From the NCBI GenBank assembly GCA_964474685.1, contig CAYYTE010000014.1:1-23821 (forward strand): a stretch of 23,821 nucleotides of DNA, read 5' to 3'. The stretch comes from UBA1737 sp964474685 (GTDB lineage: Bacteria; Bacillota_I; Bacilli_A; ML615J-28; CAG-313). Positions 1-7,826 of this stretch are shown in pieces (within the stretch, counting starts at the first letter, position 1; every line of letters begins with the position of its first letter). Position numbers and translations under genes: made by a program. The notes beneath the pieces were generated by a model. That model was not told where the DNA came from and did no database searches. It saw only the letters and a list, made by a program, of their open reading frames with translations.

Positions 1-1860
1 CCTGTTGTGCCAACAGATGCTGAAATCAATAAGAAATTAGCGGAAGTAGATGCATGGGTGAAAACTCAAATTGATGTAAATGTTTTTGCGGATGTTTCGT
101 TACCTGTTGAATATTTAGAAAATGATGTTAAAGTAGCCTCAATTAGTTGGGCATCCAGTGATGAAAAACACTTTTCAACAACGGGCAATGTTACAAAAAA
201 TAGGGATAGAAAACTATTTGTAGAATTAACATATACAATTACTTATTATGAGAAAACAAAAGTGGGTACAATTAATGTTGTAATCTATCCTAGAACGATT
301 GATCAAATTTCTCAAGAATTTTTAAGTGATATACCAGAGTTTATTTCATCGGATGTCAAGTTTGCCTCTGATTTCGGATTTGGCTTTAGTGTTTCTTGGC
401 AATCAAGTGATACAAATGTTTTAACAAATGATGGAAAATTAATAAAACCTTCTAAAGATACACCAATTACAATTGAGTACACTGTAAAGTTAGTCTGTGA
501 GAATGGGGTAATAATGGAACAAAAATTTCAAAAAGAAACTATTTGTGGAGCCTATTCAGAAAGTGAAAAATTAGGGCTTGCTATTACTTGGCTTCAAAAT
601 GAAGCGTTAGGTGAATTAAACTTTACAGGTGATGTTGTTCTTCCTACTAAAGATGATATGTATGGAGTTACAATTAAGTGGCTTTCTAGCGACTCAGAAG
701 TTGTAAATCCAACAACTGGAAAAGTAAACCGTTTTGTATTTGATCGTTATGTTCAATTAACTGCTCAATTATCTTTGAATCAAGAGTTTAAACAAAAAGT
801 ATTTTGGGTTGTTGTTGAAGCGCTCGATATTACAAAAATGACGGATGTACAAGTGCTTGAAAACTATGTTTCAGCAATTGCAAGGACTGAGACTCAAAAG
901 GTTCGATTTATAAGTTATTCAAATAATAACCAATCTTATGGTTATTTGTCTTTCTTCACAACAGACAAACTTGTTATTAACGAGCAAATTGCTCCAATTA
1001 ATGATGATAATCGCCCAGGGATAAAAAAGACTTCCACGAATTTTGTAGTTGTTCATGATACCGCAAATAATGGTTCTACTGCAACCGCAAAAGCACATGC
1101 AAATTATGTTTCTGATGGTGGTGGTGGAACAAGTTGGCACTATTCAGTAGATGATAAATCAATTTATCATCAAATTCCAGATGATGAAATAGCGTATCAT
1201 GCGGGTGATGGAAGTAGATTATTTAATTTAATTGATACGGGCGTTAAAGCAACAGTAAAACGACCAAACATTACGATTGATAGTGAAGGCTATTTCTTAT
1301 TCAATGGTGTAAAAAGTAAAATTCAATTTACTGATTCAGGAGACAAAGTATTAACACCGAGTGGAATCTATTATGAAATAGGGCAAAATGGTAATTATTA
1401 TCTAAATGATACTTATTATAATTCTACTTATGGAGTAATTGCGAATCGTGGTGGCAATAGAAATAGTATTGGAATTGAAACTTGTGTTTATAATGGATGC
1501 GATTATGCAACTACTTGTAGAAATAATGCAAAGCTTGTAGCAAAATTATTATCTGATAATAAATTAACTGTCGATGCTGTTATGCAACATAATAATATGA
1601 GTGGAAAAGATTGTCCGAACGCAATCCGTGGAATTGGCTATTGGCAAAACTTTAGAGATTTAGTATCTCTTGAAAAGTTTGGTCTTGAGCATTTCTCTAA
1701 ACTTACATTCTCATGGAAATCAAATAGTGAAATTATGACAAATTCTGGAACCATTGCTAGTAATTTAAACGGAGCTACATCTTTATCTTATTCCCTTGTT
1801 GTTACAGATAACTTAGATGCAGTTGTATATTCTCATAATTTTGAGACAAAGTTAAAATAG
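1..1860 (+). CDS. Secreted Ig-domain N-acetylmuramoyl-L-alanine amidase, 5' end outside window
   Basis: Predicted zinc amidase that cleaves the bond between N-acetylmuramic acid and the stem peptide of peptidoglycan. The frame is open to base 1 and no ribosome site precedes the GTG at 7, so the gene is probably cut by the window edge. Numbering from that GTG: three Ig-like repeats of the atrophied bacterial Ig type, each with a W-x-S-S-D core (about 1-95, 96-185, 186-275), a linker, an Amidase_2 domain (about 346-560), and a fourth Ig-like piece with WKSNSE to the end. Expected zinc ligands are H350 (VVHDTA), H528 and C536 (HNNMSGKDCP); E491 lies in GIETC. Between YHAGDG (about 397-402) and GIETC there are about 85 extra residues compared with a short CwlA-type amidase. 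A signal peptide would be upstream of the window. Family assignment is firm; whether it is a cell-wall remodelling or competition enzyme is unknown. Confidence 0.88.
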   Translation, partial: PVVPTDAEINKKLAEVDAWVKTQIDVNVFADVSLPVEYLENDVKVASISWASSDEKHFSTTGNVTKNRDRKLFVELTYTITYYEKTKVGTINVVIYPRTIDQISQEFLSDIPEFISSDVKFASDFGFGFSVSWQSSDTNVLTNDGKLIKPSKDTPITIEYTVKLVCENGVIMEQKFQKETICGAYSESEKLGLAITWLQNEALGELNFTGDVVLPTKDDMYGVTIKWLSSDSEVVNPTTGKVNRFVFDRYVQLTAQLSLNQEFKQKVFWVVVEALDITKMTDVQVLENYVSAIARTETQKVRFISYSNNNQSYGYLSFFTTDKLVINEQIAPINDDNRPGIKKTSTNFVVVHDTANNGSTATAKAHANYVSDGGGGTSWHYSVDDKSIYHQIPDDEIAYHAGDGSRLFNLIDTGVKATVKRPNITIDSEGYFLFNGVKSKIQFTDSGDKVLTPSGIYYEIGQNGNYYLNDTYYNSTYGVIANRGGNRNSIGIETCVYNGCDYATTCRNNAKLVAKLLSDNKLTVDAVMQHNNMSGKDCPNAIRGIGYWQNFRDLVSLEKFGLEHFSKLTFSWKSNSEIMTNSGTIASNLNGATSLSYSLVVTDNLDAVVYSHNFETKLK

Positions 1861-1865
1861 TATTT

Positions 1866-1894
1866 AAAAGGCTTGTTTAATACAAGTCTTTTTT
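1866..1894 (+). terminator. Rho-independent terminator after the amidase gene
   Basis: Arms 1866-1876 and 1882-1892 pair (AAAAGGCTTGT with ACAAGTCTTTT, one G-T pair) around the loop TTAAT, and the 3' arm runs into a T tract, six bases after the TAG stop. Confidence 0.8.
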
Positions 1895-1930
1895 ATATAT
1901 ATCACAATTTGTATAAAGAGATAAGAAATT

Positions 1931-1939
1931 TGATATAAT
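1931..1939 (+). promoter_or_regulatory. Extended -10 promoter for the nitroreductase-family gene
   Basis: TGATATAAT gives a TG-n extended -10 with a consensus TATAAT at 1934-1939. A weak -35 (TTGTAT, 1909-1914) lies 19 bases upstream. The gene starts 44 bases downstream after the ribosome site AGAAAGAAGG. Confidence 0.6.
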
Positions 1940-1982
1940 TATTAGTCTTCATATATATAAATTATTAGAAAGAAGGATTTTT

Positions 1983-2644
1983 ATGGATGATAAAGAAGCT
2001 ATTTTATTAAGGCACTCTGTAAGAGAGTATAAAGATATTGAGATTGATAAAGAGTTAGTAAAAAATATACAAGATGAAATTAACAAAATAAACGTTTTAA
2101 ATAAATTAAATTTTCAACTGGTTTTAAATGATCAAAAAACATTTGGTGGTTTTATGGCCCATTATGGGAAGTTTAAGATTTCAAGAATTATATAGCGTTG
2201 ATTGCTGAAAAAGGAAAAGAAGAACAAATTGGATACTTTGGAGAGAAACTTGTTTTGTCATTACAAAGAATAGGTCTTAATTCTTGCTGGGTTGCTCTTA
2301 CTTACAGTAAAAGATATGTAAAAAAACTATGTAATAAAAATGAAGTATTGTATCTTGTAATTGCATTTGGCTACGGAGTTACACAAGGAGTAATCCATAA
2401 GTCGAAAACAACTAAGGAAGTTACGGATGAAATAGCAATTCCAGAGTGGTTTCAAATGGGCATAAATAGTGCTCTTCTTGCTCCCACTGCTCTAAATCAA
2501 CAAAAGTTTTTCTTTTCTTTAAAGAATAATTCGATTGTTTTAATTAAAAACCTTAAAGGCCCTTATTCATCAATTGATCTAGGAATTGTAAAATTACATT
2601 TTGAAATCGGCGCTGGAACAAATAACTTTATATGGAGTAAATAG
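1983..2644 (+). pseudogene. Nitroreductase-family flavoprotein, one-base frameshift
   Basis: Resembles the putative TM nitroreductase family, FMN-dependent oxidoreductases of about 220 residues. The first 70 codons (frame 3) give RHSVREY near the N-terminus and FMAHYGKF. The rest lies in frame 2 from about 2177: KNYIALIAEKG, the LGLNSCWVALTYSK-like segment, IAFGYGVTQGVIHKSK, LAPTALNQQKF and DLGIVKLHFEIGAG. Both halves match neighbouring parts of one protein, and adding one G near 2177 (AAGAT to AAGGAT) restores a continuous frame reading KFKDFKNYIAL. Start at ATG 1983 is set by AGAAAGAAGG (1967-1976). The lesion is either real inactivation or a sequencing error; the rest of both halves looks well conserved, so it is recent if real. 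Confidence 0.8.
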
Positions 2645-2667
2645 AAGAACTATGGTGTTCTTCTTTT
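2643..2667 (+). terminator. Rho-independent terminator overlapping the stop codon
   Basis: AGAAGAAC (2643-2650) pairs perfectly with GTTCTTCT (2657-2664), followed by TTT. It begins within the TAG stop of the preceding gene. Confidence 0.75.
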
Positions 2668-2693
2668 CTAGATAATTTAATAATACACCGATT

Positions 2694-2722
2694 TTGACTT
2701 TTTTATAGAAAGAGAGTATAAT
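2694..2722 (+). promoter_or_regulatory. Sigma-A promoter of the ktrBA operon
   Basis: TTGACT (2694-2699) and TATAAT (2717-2722) are separated by the ideal 17 bases. The leader to the ktrB start is only about 60 bases, and no c-di-AMP (ydaO-type) riboswitch, which controls ktrAB in Bacillus subtilis, can be seen in it. Confidence 0.85.
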
Positions 2723-2791
2723 AATATTGAAAAAAATTTAGGTTATATATATTTTATATTGATATTTAGTTAACGAAAGTGAGGAATATAT

Positions 2792-4135
2792 ATGCAACAA
2801 TTTCATAGAAGAAGTCATAAAACTCCTTACTTAACCATATTTATTTCTTTTTTAGGAGTTATACTCGTTGGTACTTTATTATTAATGTTACCAATTGCTA
2901 CTCATGATGGTGAGAAATTAAATTTTGTTCAAGCTTTGTTTACCGCAACTTCTGCGGTATGTGTTACAGGGCTTTCTTGTGTTCCCAATCTTGCGGTTAC
3001 ATTTACTTTGTTTGGAAAGATAATTATCGCAATTCTAATTGAAATTGGTGGTTTATCCTTTTTAACAATTGCAGTTTTCTTTTTCATTTTAACGGGTGCA
3101 AAAGTTGGAATTTCCAATCGATTCTTATTACGTGAAGCACTAAACCAAAATACTTCAGCAAACATTGTTAAATTAATTAAAAAAATTGTATCTATCTCTT
3201 TTGTTATTCAAATCATTGGAACAATATTTAATATATTAATTCTTGCAATTTTTTATAGAGAACGATTTACTTTTATAGAAAGTATTGGAATGGGGGTTTT
3301 CCATGCAATATCGAGTTTTAATAATGCGGGGTTTGATGTATTTGGTACTTCAAGTAGTATGATTACAATGAGTGGTGCAAATATTGGCGATGTTTTATTA
3401 AATATTAACACTATGATTTTAATTATATTGGGTGGTATTGGGTTTATTGTTATTTCGGATGTTTTAAAAAAGAAAAGATGGAAATTCTTTTCTATGCATA
3501 CAAAAATTGTTTTACTTGTAACAACCATTTTATTAGTCGGCGGCACGCTTTTATTTTATTTCACCAATAATAATATGACATTCTTACAAGCTATGTTTCA
3601 AAGTGTAAGTGCTCGTACCGCGGGTTTTGCGACCATAGATATGAATGAGCTATCAAGTTTTGGTTATTTATTAATGATTACTTTAATGCTTATTGGTGCC
3701 TCCCCCTGTTCTACAGGCGGTGGTGTTAAAACTACAACCTTGTTTGTTATGATCTGTACAATATTCTACTTTGCTCAAGGAAAGAAACCGAAAGCCTTTA
3801 AACGAAGCATTGCCGATTCGAGTGTTTTTAAAGCTTTTACCTTATTTTCTATTGCAATTATATATGTAGCTATTATATGTGGAGTTATATCTTTACTAGA
3901 CCCTGGTGTTGCTATCCGCAAAATCATATTTGAAGTTGTTTCCGCATTTGGTACGGTAGGTCTTTCAATGGGTATTACAACGACTCTTTCAATGGGAAGT
4001 TTAGTTGCGTTATGTCTCACTATGTTTTTTGGTAGATTAGGTCCTTTAACCATCATTAATTTATGGAACTCAAATTGGATGGCGGAATCAAATGAGGGAG
4101 TTCATTATATTGAAGAAAAAGTAATTATCGGATAG
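2792..4135 (+). CDS. ktrB: Ktr-type potassium uptake, membrane subunit KtrB
   Basis: Integral membrane channel/transporter subunit of the TrkH/KtrB superfamily that moves K+ inward, gated by the cytoplasmic KtrA ring. At 447 residues it has KtrB length and lacks the N-terminal extension of TrkH. The four pore-loop repeats are visible: TATSAVCVTGLS (51-62), HAISSFNNAGFD (171-182), SVSARTAGFATID (271-283) and VSAFGTVGLS (383-392), each with the filter glycine. ASPCSTGGGVKTTT follows the third pore, as in the family. The start is fixed by GTGAGGAA eight to ten bases upstream. The ktrA gene follows 10 bases later, as expected for a two-component system. Assignment is firm; K+ versus mixed Na+/K+ coupling cannot be read from sequence. 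Confidence 0.95.
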   Translation: MQQFHRRSHKTPYLTIFISFLGVILVGTLLLMLPIATHDGEKLNFVQALFTATSAVCVTGLSCVPNLAVTFTLFGKIIIAILIEIGGLSFLTIAVFFFILTGAKVGISNRFLLREALNQNTSANIVKLIKKIVSISFVIQIIGTIFNILILAIFYRERFTFIESIGMGVFHAISSFNNAGFDVFGTSSSMITMSGANIGDVLLNINTMILIILGGIGFIVISDVLKKKRWKFFSMHTKIVLLVTTILLVGGTLLFYFTNNNMTFLQAMFQSVSARTAGFATIDMNELSSFGYLLMITLMLIGASPCSTGGGVKTTTLFVMICTIFYFAQGKKPKAFKRSIADSSVFKAFTLFSIAIIYVAIICGVISLLDPGVAIRKIIFEVVSAFGTVGLSMGITTTLSMGSLVALCLTMFFGRLGPLTIINLWNSNWMAESNEGVHYIEEKVIIG

Positions 4136-4145
4136 GAGATTGTTT

Positions 4146-4802
4146 ATGAAAAAAAGTTTTGCTGTTATTGGATTAGGCCGATTTGGATTATCTATTGTAA
4201 AAACATTAAGTGAATTAAAGTGTGATGTATTAGCCATTGATCAAGATAATGAGCGTGTTAGTAAAGCTTCTGAATATATTCAAAATTGTGCGGTGTGTGA
4301 CGCTACAAAAAAAGTGAATCTTCACGATTTAGCAGTTCAAAATGTCGACCATGCGATTGTTGCTATTGGTAACAATTTACAAGCAACGATTCTTGCAACG
4401 ATTAATCTTCATGAATTAGGTGTTAAGAAAATTACCGTACGTGTTGATGATGAAGAATATATATCCGTTGTAAATCGGTTAGGTGCAACAGATATAATTA
4501 TTCCCGAAGAAAGTGCCGCCGTATCTTTGGCTCATCAAATAGTTAGTGATAATATTTTAGATTACTATAAAATTAAAAAAGAATACGGTGTTTCTCAATT
4601 AAGAGTAAAAAAGGGATTTAATCCAATTGTTTTAATTGATTTGGATTCTCGTAATAAATTTGATGTCAATATTGTTGGTATCATCCGGAAAGAAGATTTC
4701 TTTATTCCACGTGGTACCGATAAAGTTCTTGGTGAAGATATTCTTCTTGTTGTTGGAAAAGCAACAAAAGTATTGAAGTTAGACCAATATTTAAATGAGT
4801 AG
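4146..4802 (+). CDS. ktrA: Ktr potassium uptake, cytoplasmic gating subunit KtrA
   Basis: RCK-domain protein that forms the cytosolic ring gating KtrB in response to bound nucleotide. The N-terminal RCK_N Rossmann fold has GLGRFG (9-14) and an acidic residue at the end of strand 2 (VLAIDQD), the pattern for binding the ribose of NAD(H)/ATP. The C-terminal RCK_C domain spans about 135-218, the region that binds c-di-AMP in Gram-positive KtrA. ATG 4146 is preferred over the in-frame TTG at 4140 because AGGAG (4134-4138) sits seven bases before ATG but only one before TTG. This gives 218 residues, normal for KtrA. The ribosome site overlaps the ktrB stop, so translation is likely coupled. Confidence 0.95.
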   Translation: MKKSFAVIGLGRFGLSIVKTLSELKCDVLAIDQDNERVSKASEYIQNCAVCDATKKVNLHDLAVQNVDHAIVAIGNNLQATILATINLHELGVKKITVRVDDEEYISVVNRLGATDIIIPEESAAVSLAHQIVSDNILDYYKIKKEYGVSQLRVKKGFNPIVLIDLDSRNKFDVNIVGIIRKEDFFIPRGTDKVLGEDILLVVGKATKVLKLDQYLNE

Positions 4803-4809
4803 GTGTTAT

Positions 4810-6018
4810 ATGTTAAAAAGAATTCGAACAATTATTACTGCAGTTGCTTTAATTATTTTATCTCTTACTTTTGTAAGTTGTAAAAGCACTTGTAAAGTTT
4901 CCTTTTATGTTGATGATTCATTATTATATGAAGAACAAGTTGAAGTTGGGAAAACATATTCAAGTCTCATTGAGACAAAGGACTATAAAAAAGTAGGGTA
5001 TAATTTTACTGGTTGGTATACCACGGATGAAATTGAAGTAACTAACGCAACTTTAATTAAAAGTGATGTAAAACTTTATGCAAAATATGATAAGATTCTA
5101 TATACCATTCGTTTTTTTGAAGGTGAAATATTACGACAAACGAAACAATTTTCCTATAATGATCCTCTTGAAGTTATTGATGGGCGTGAGAAGGAAGGAT
5201 ATACATTTGTTGGATGGTTTTCAAAAAATGATGTTGAGTATAGTAGTGGGAATAAAGTTGTTGATAGTCTTGATTTATATGCGAAATATACCACTCGTAA
5301 AAGTTTCAAGATAACCTATAATCTTGGTAAAGAAAAGTATTTAAACAAAAATGCACTATTCACTTCATTTTTCACTGATTTCTATAACTTCATTTTAACC
5401 ACTTACCCAAGTAATTCTTTAGATGACAATGGGATAACTTCACTTAGTGGATTCCTTAATCTTGCATCAAGTTGGACCTATGGCTCGTCAAATAATATGA
5501 CTGGAATTGGTAATGTTGCAAGTACGTACTTCTTATCTAGAGTAAAGGATGGCTCAGGAAGCCTAGCTACTCAGCCGGACACTCATTTTATAGGATATTG
5601 TGTTAAAAATCATATGTATGAGACTTTCCTTCCTTTCTTAGTAGATTTCTTTGGTGAATGGAGAAGAAGTGAGGGTTATACAACCGATACAAATCATGGT
5701 TCTGACTTCTTTTATGAAGCTTGGGCGCCACTTGTTGATACGGGGAAGTTTTTTTACTTTAATTCAACAACAGTTCCTCAATATCACAATGAAACTATAA
5801 AAAACAACTTAGATCATGTTCCAGGGGTTTGTGAGACAAAGATTCGTGTGAATAGTTTTTATGAAAATGAGATAGTGAGTTTACCTAAAACACTCATTTG
5901 TGAAGGATATACCTTCCTTGGTTGGTATAAAGATTTAAATAATTCATCTAGTTTAATTATTACGACAGAAGGATTAAACGAAGATGTTCTAGTATTTGCT
6001 AAATGGAATACTAGATAG
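4810..6018 (+). CDS. Surface lipoprotein with InlB B-repeats, in the ktrBA operon
   Basis: Predicted lipoprotein of 402 residues: charged start, hydrophobic segment and lipobox TFVS-C with the lipidated Cys at 24. ATG 4810 is chosen over an in-frame ATG at 4795 because GAGTAGGTG precedes it and only this start gives a clean signal peptide. Two Listeria-Bacteroides (InlB B) repeats follow (about 27-92 and 96-158), each ending GY-F-GW...LYAKY. A third begins with FKITYNLG, is interrupted by about 165 residues rich in aromatic residues (about 175-340), and resumes with EGYTFLGWYKD...FAKW. It begins seven bases after the ktrA stop with no promoter between, so it is probably cotranscribed with the potassium genes. 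The function and any link to potassium are unknown; B-repeats usually act as surface spacers or adhesion modules. Confidence 0.85.
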   Translation: MLKRIRTIITAVALIILSLTFVSCKSTCKVSFYVDDSLLYEEQVEVGKTYSSLIETKDYKKVGYNFTGWYTTDEIEVTNATLIKSDVKLYAKYDKILYTIRFFEGEILRQTKQFSYNDPLEVIDGREKEGYTFVGWFSKNDVEYSSGNKVVDSLDLYAKYTTRKSFKITYNLGKEKYLNKNALFTSFFTDFYNFILTTYPSNSLDDNGITSLSGFLNLASSWTYGSSNNMTGIGNVASTYFLSRVKDGSGSLATQPDTHFIGYCVKNHMYETFLPFLVDFFGEWRRSEGYTTDTNHGSDFFYEAWAPLVDTGKFFYFNSTTVPQYHNETIKNNLDHVPGVCETKIRVNSFYENEIVSLPKTLICEGYTFLGWYKDLNNSSSLIITTEGLNEDVLVFAKWNTR

Positions 6019-6024
6019 TATAAA

Positions 6025-6056
6025 AAAGAGGAAGGCTTAGTCTTCCTCTTTACTAT
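6025..6056. terminator. Bidirectional terminator between convergent genes
   Basis: AAAGAGGAAG (6025-6034) pairs perfectly with CTTCCTCTTT (6042-6051). On the plus strand TTTACTATTTTT follows; on the minus strand CTCTTTTTT follows. The stop codon of the minus-strand gene (6037-6039) lies in the loop, so its last codons form one stem arm. Confidence 0.8.
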
Positions 6057-6885
6057 TTTTCTTCAATGGATTATCAAAATCATCTAAAAAAGAAATATGC
6101 TCTTTTCCTGAATGATAGCCAATAATCGTTTCTAAATTCACATCATGAGTACTTTTAAAAATGTTTTGATCAACAATTGGATATATCTTCTTAAGGTCTT
6201 TTATTAATTCCTTAATTTCTTTTCGTTTGGATGTTTGTTCATATTTTTGCTTTTCTGTAAACTTACAAGCACATTGAATAAACTCTAAATGGTTATAGTT
6301 TACCCACTGTAATATATCTTTTTCTTTTATTAAATACATAGGCCGAATTAATTCAAGTGGGGGATAATTTTGACTATGTAGTTTTGGCATCATTGTTTTA
6401 TAGCTGCCTCCATAAAACATGGATATTAACACAGTTTCTACGACATCATCGAAGTGGTGACCTAAAGCAATCTTGTTACAGCCTAGTTCCTTTGCTTTTT
6501 TGTATAAGCAACCTCTTCGCATTCTTGCGCAAAGGTAACAAGGAGAAGAAGTCTCTTTAGAAACAACATCAAAAATGTTGCTTTCAAATATTGTTAAGGG
6601 TATATGTAATGTTTCGGAGTTCTCTTTTATTAAACGAAGGCTTTCATTACTATATCCTGGATCCATAGTAATAAATTCGAGTTCAAAAGGAATTTTTCCA
6701 TGGGCTTGTAGTTCTTGTAATAGTTTAGCAAGTAGAAAAGAATCTTTTCCACCCGATATACAAACGCCGATTTTATCATTTTCTTTTATTAATTTATAAT
6801 CATCACAAGCTTTAACAAATGGATGCCATAGTTTATGTCGATATGTCGTTATAATTGTTCTTTCGATTTCTTTATATCTATCCAT
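6037..6885 (-). CDS. ttcA: TtcA-like tRNA thiolation enzyme (PP-loop ATPase)
   Basis: Member of the TtcA/TilS-like PP-loop family that activates a tRNA base with ATP and inserts sulfur; TtcA itself makes 2-thiocytidine at position 32. The PP-loop SGGKDS is at 44-49, and LGHHFDDVVET at 141-151 is the second conserved block. Cysteines at C116 and C119 (PCYLC) plus C205/C207 (QCACKF) are the expected iron-sulfur cluster ligands. Length 282 fits. AGGAG (6893-6897) sits just before the ATG. It is divergent from queT and shares a 124-bp control region with it. Gram-positive TtcA homologues are less well characterised than the Escherichia coli enzyme, so the exact target base is an inference. Confidence 0.82.
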   Translation of the reverse strand: MDRYKEIERTIITTYRHKLWHPFVKACDDYKLIKENDKIGVCISGGKDSFLLAKLLQELQAHGKIPFELEFITMDPGYSNESLRLIKENSETLHIPLTIFESNIFDVVSKETSSPCYLCARMRRGCLYKKAKELGCNKIALGHHFDDVVETVLISMFYGGSYKTMMPKLHSQNYPPLELIRPMYLIKEKDILQWVNYNHLEFIQCACKFTEKQKYEQTSKRKEIKELIKDLKKIYPIVDQNIFKSTHDVNLETIIGYHSGKEHISFLDDFDNPLKKNSKEED

Positions 6886-6903
6886 ATTTTATCTCCTATA
6901 TAT

Positions 6904-6912
6904 ATTATAGCA
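6904..6912 (-). promoter_or_regulatory. Extended -10 promoter of ttcA
   Basis: On the minus strand TGCTATAAT is an extended -10; no good -35 is visible. Transcription would start close to 6897, giving a leader of only about a dozen bases that is almost entirely the ribosome site. Confidence 0.6.
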
Positions 6913-6941
6913 AATTATTTCTAAAATTGCCTCATAAATAG

Positions 6942-6947
6942 TATAAT
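6942..6947 (+). promoter_or_regulatory. -10 element of the queT promoter
   Basis: A consensus TATAAT ends ten bases before the first base of the riboswitch stem, so the transcript would begin almost exactly at the aptamer. The -35 (TTTCTA, 6918-6923) is weak. Confidence 0.6.
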
Positions 6948-6956
6948 TAAATATAT

Positions 6957-7002
6957 AGAAGATGTTCCTTGCATAACCATCTTCTAAATAAAAAACAAGG
7001 AG
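6957..7002 (+). promoter_or_regulatory. PreQ1-I riboswitch, translational type
   Basis: P1 is a perfect 8-bp stem, AGAAGATG (6957-6964) with CATCTTCT (6978-6985). Its loop TTCCTTGCATAAC has the class I pattern. An A-rich linker (6986-6995) leads to CAAGG (6996-7000), which pairs with CCTTG in the loop (6967-6971) to form the H-type pseudoknot P2. By analogy with known aptamers, C6972 should pair with preQ1. CAAGGAG is also the Shine-Dalgarno for queT, eight bases before ATG 7010, so ligand binding would directly block translation. There is no separate terminator. Seen: the stems and linker; known: class I preQ1 folds of this kind; inferred: ligand and off-switch behaviour. Confidence 0.92.
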
Positions 7003-7009
7003 TTTTTTT

Positions 7010-7534
7010 ATGTCAACAATTGACCAACCTAACAATTCAAAAAGAAAAGAGCAAATCTTATGGATTGCCAGATTAAGCATTGTATGTGCCTTGTATGTAG
7101 CAATTACTCTTGCTTGTTTTCCATTTTCTTATGGATTAATTCAATTTCGTTTTTCCGAAGTTTTAATCATGCTTGTCTTTTTTAATCCAAAATATTCAGT
7201 TAGTTTAATTCTTGGATGTTTTATTTCAAATTTATTTAGCTTTAATTTAATTGATTGTATCGTGGGCACTTCAGCAACCGCTCTTTCATGTCTTGCTATT
7301 GCATTATCAAAAAACTTTTTTATATCAACATTTTTCCCCGTTATCTTTAACGGAATCTTTATTGGTTTAGAACTTCATTTCTTATTGGAATATGAATTAA
7401 TATCCTCGTGCTTGTTTGTTGCACTTGGTGAATTTGTATGTGTCACTATATTGGGAACCATCATTTGGTTAATAATAAAAAAGAGACCAAGGTTTTACGA
7501 ATTAATTCATGCGTCGAAAAATATTAAATCTTAG
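7010..7534 (+). CDS. queT: Queuosine-precursor transporter QueT
   Basis: Small integral membrane protein of the QueT family, substrate-binding (S) component used with an energy-coupling-factor transporter to import queuosine precursors such as preQ1 or preQ0. The 174 residues hold about five to six hydrophobic segments, with the family block QFRFSEVLIMLVFFNP around 44-59 and LGCFISNLFS after it. The N-terminal 20 residues are polar and charged, ending before the first membrane segment (about 22-40). The upstream preQ1-I riboswitch independently supports the function. No ATPase or EcfT gene is in the window, so the ECF module must be encoded elsewhere. The stop is TAG. Confidence 0.93.
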   Translation: MSTIDQPNNSKRKEQILWIARLSIVCALYVAITLACFPFSYGLIQFRFSEVLIMLVFFNPKYSVSLILGCFISNLFSFNLIDCIVGTSATALSCLAIALSKNFFISTFFPVIFNGIFIGLELHFLLEYELISSCLFVALGEFVCVTILGTIIWLIIKKRPRFYELIHASKNIKS

Positions 7535-7826
7535 AGTATTATCAACAATTCAAGTTGAATTATCAAATTATTCTTTTTTGTCATCCTTGAGAATTTTCAA
7601 TCGGAATAAATTATAAGAAAGCAAAAATTTCAATAATTCTTCTTTTGATATTTCGACTATTTTTAGATGAAAAATTATATTGCTAGATAAAGAAGATAGA
7701 GTTTAGAAAGGAGCATAATTTGAATTGAAATAACCAGATTTTGGTTTCTATTCCAATCGATTGTTAAAGTCCAAGTAAATGCTCCCAAAAAAGACATAGT
7801 TATTTTTACCTATTTCGGTATAGCTA
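7535..7826. other. Intergenic stretch between queT and the istB remnant
   Basis: No gene is seen. A palindrome ATTCAAGTTGAAT follows queT, with a TTCTTTTTTG run some bases later; it is at best a weak terminator. The part nearest 7827 probably belongs to the 3' flank of the decayed insertion element, but I could not find its end or a target duplication. Confidence 0.5.

Noticed and set aside
919..1140. Minus-strand open frame inside the amidase gene
   Set aside because: Shadow of the plus-strand catalytic domain; composition and motifs make no sense as a protein.
2722..2791. c-di-AMP riboswitch before ktrB
   Set aside because: The leader is only about 60 bases, far too short, and holds no such motif.
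2929..4056. Minus-strand open frames opposite ktrB
   Set aside because: They mirror membrane-segment codons of ktrB and have no start signals.
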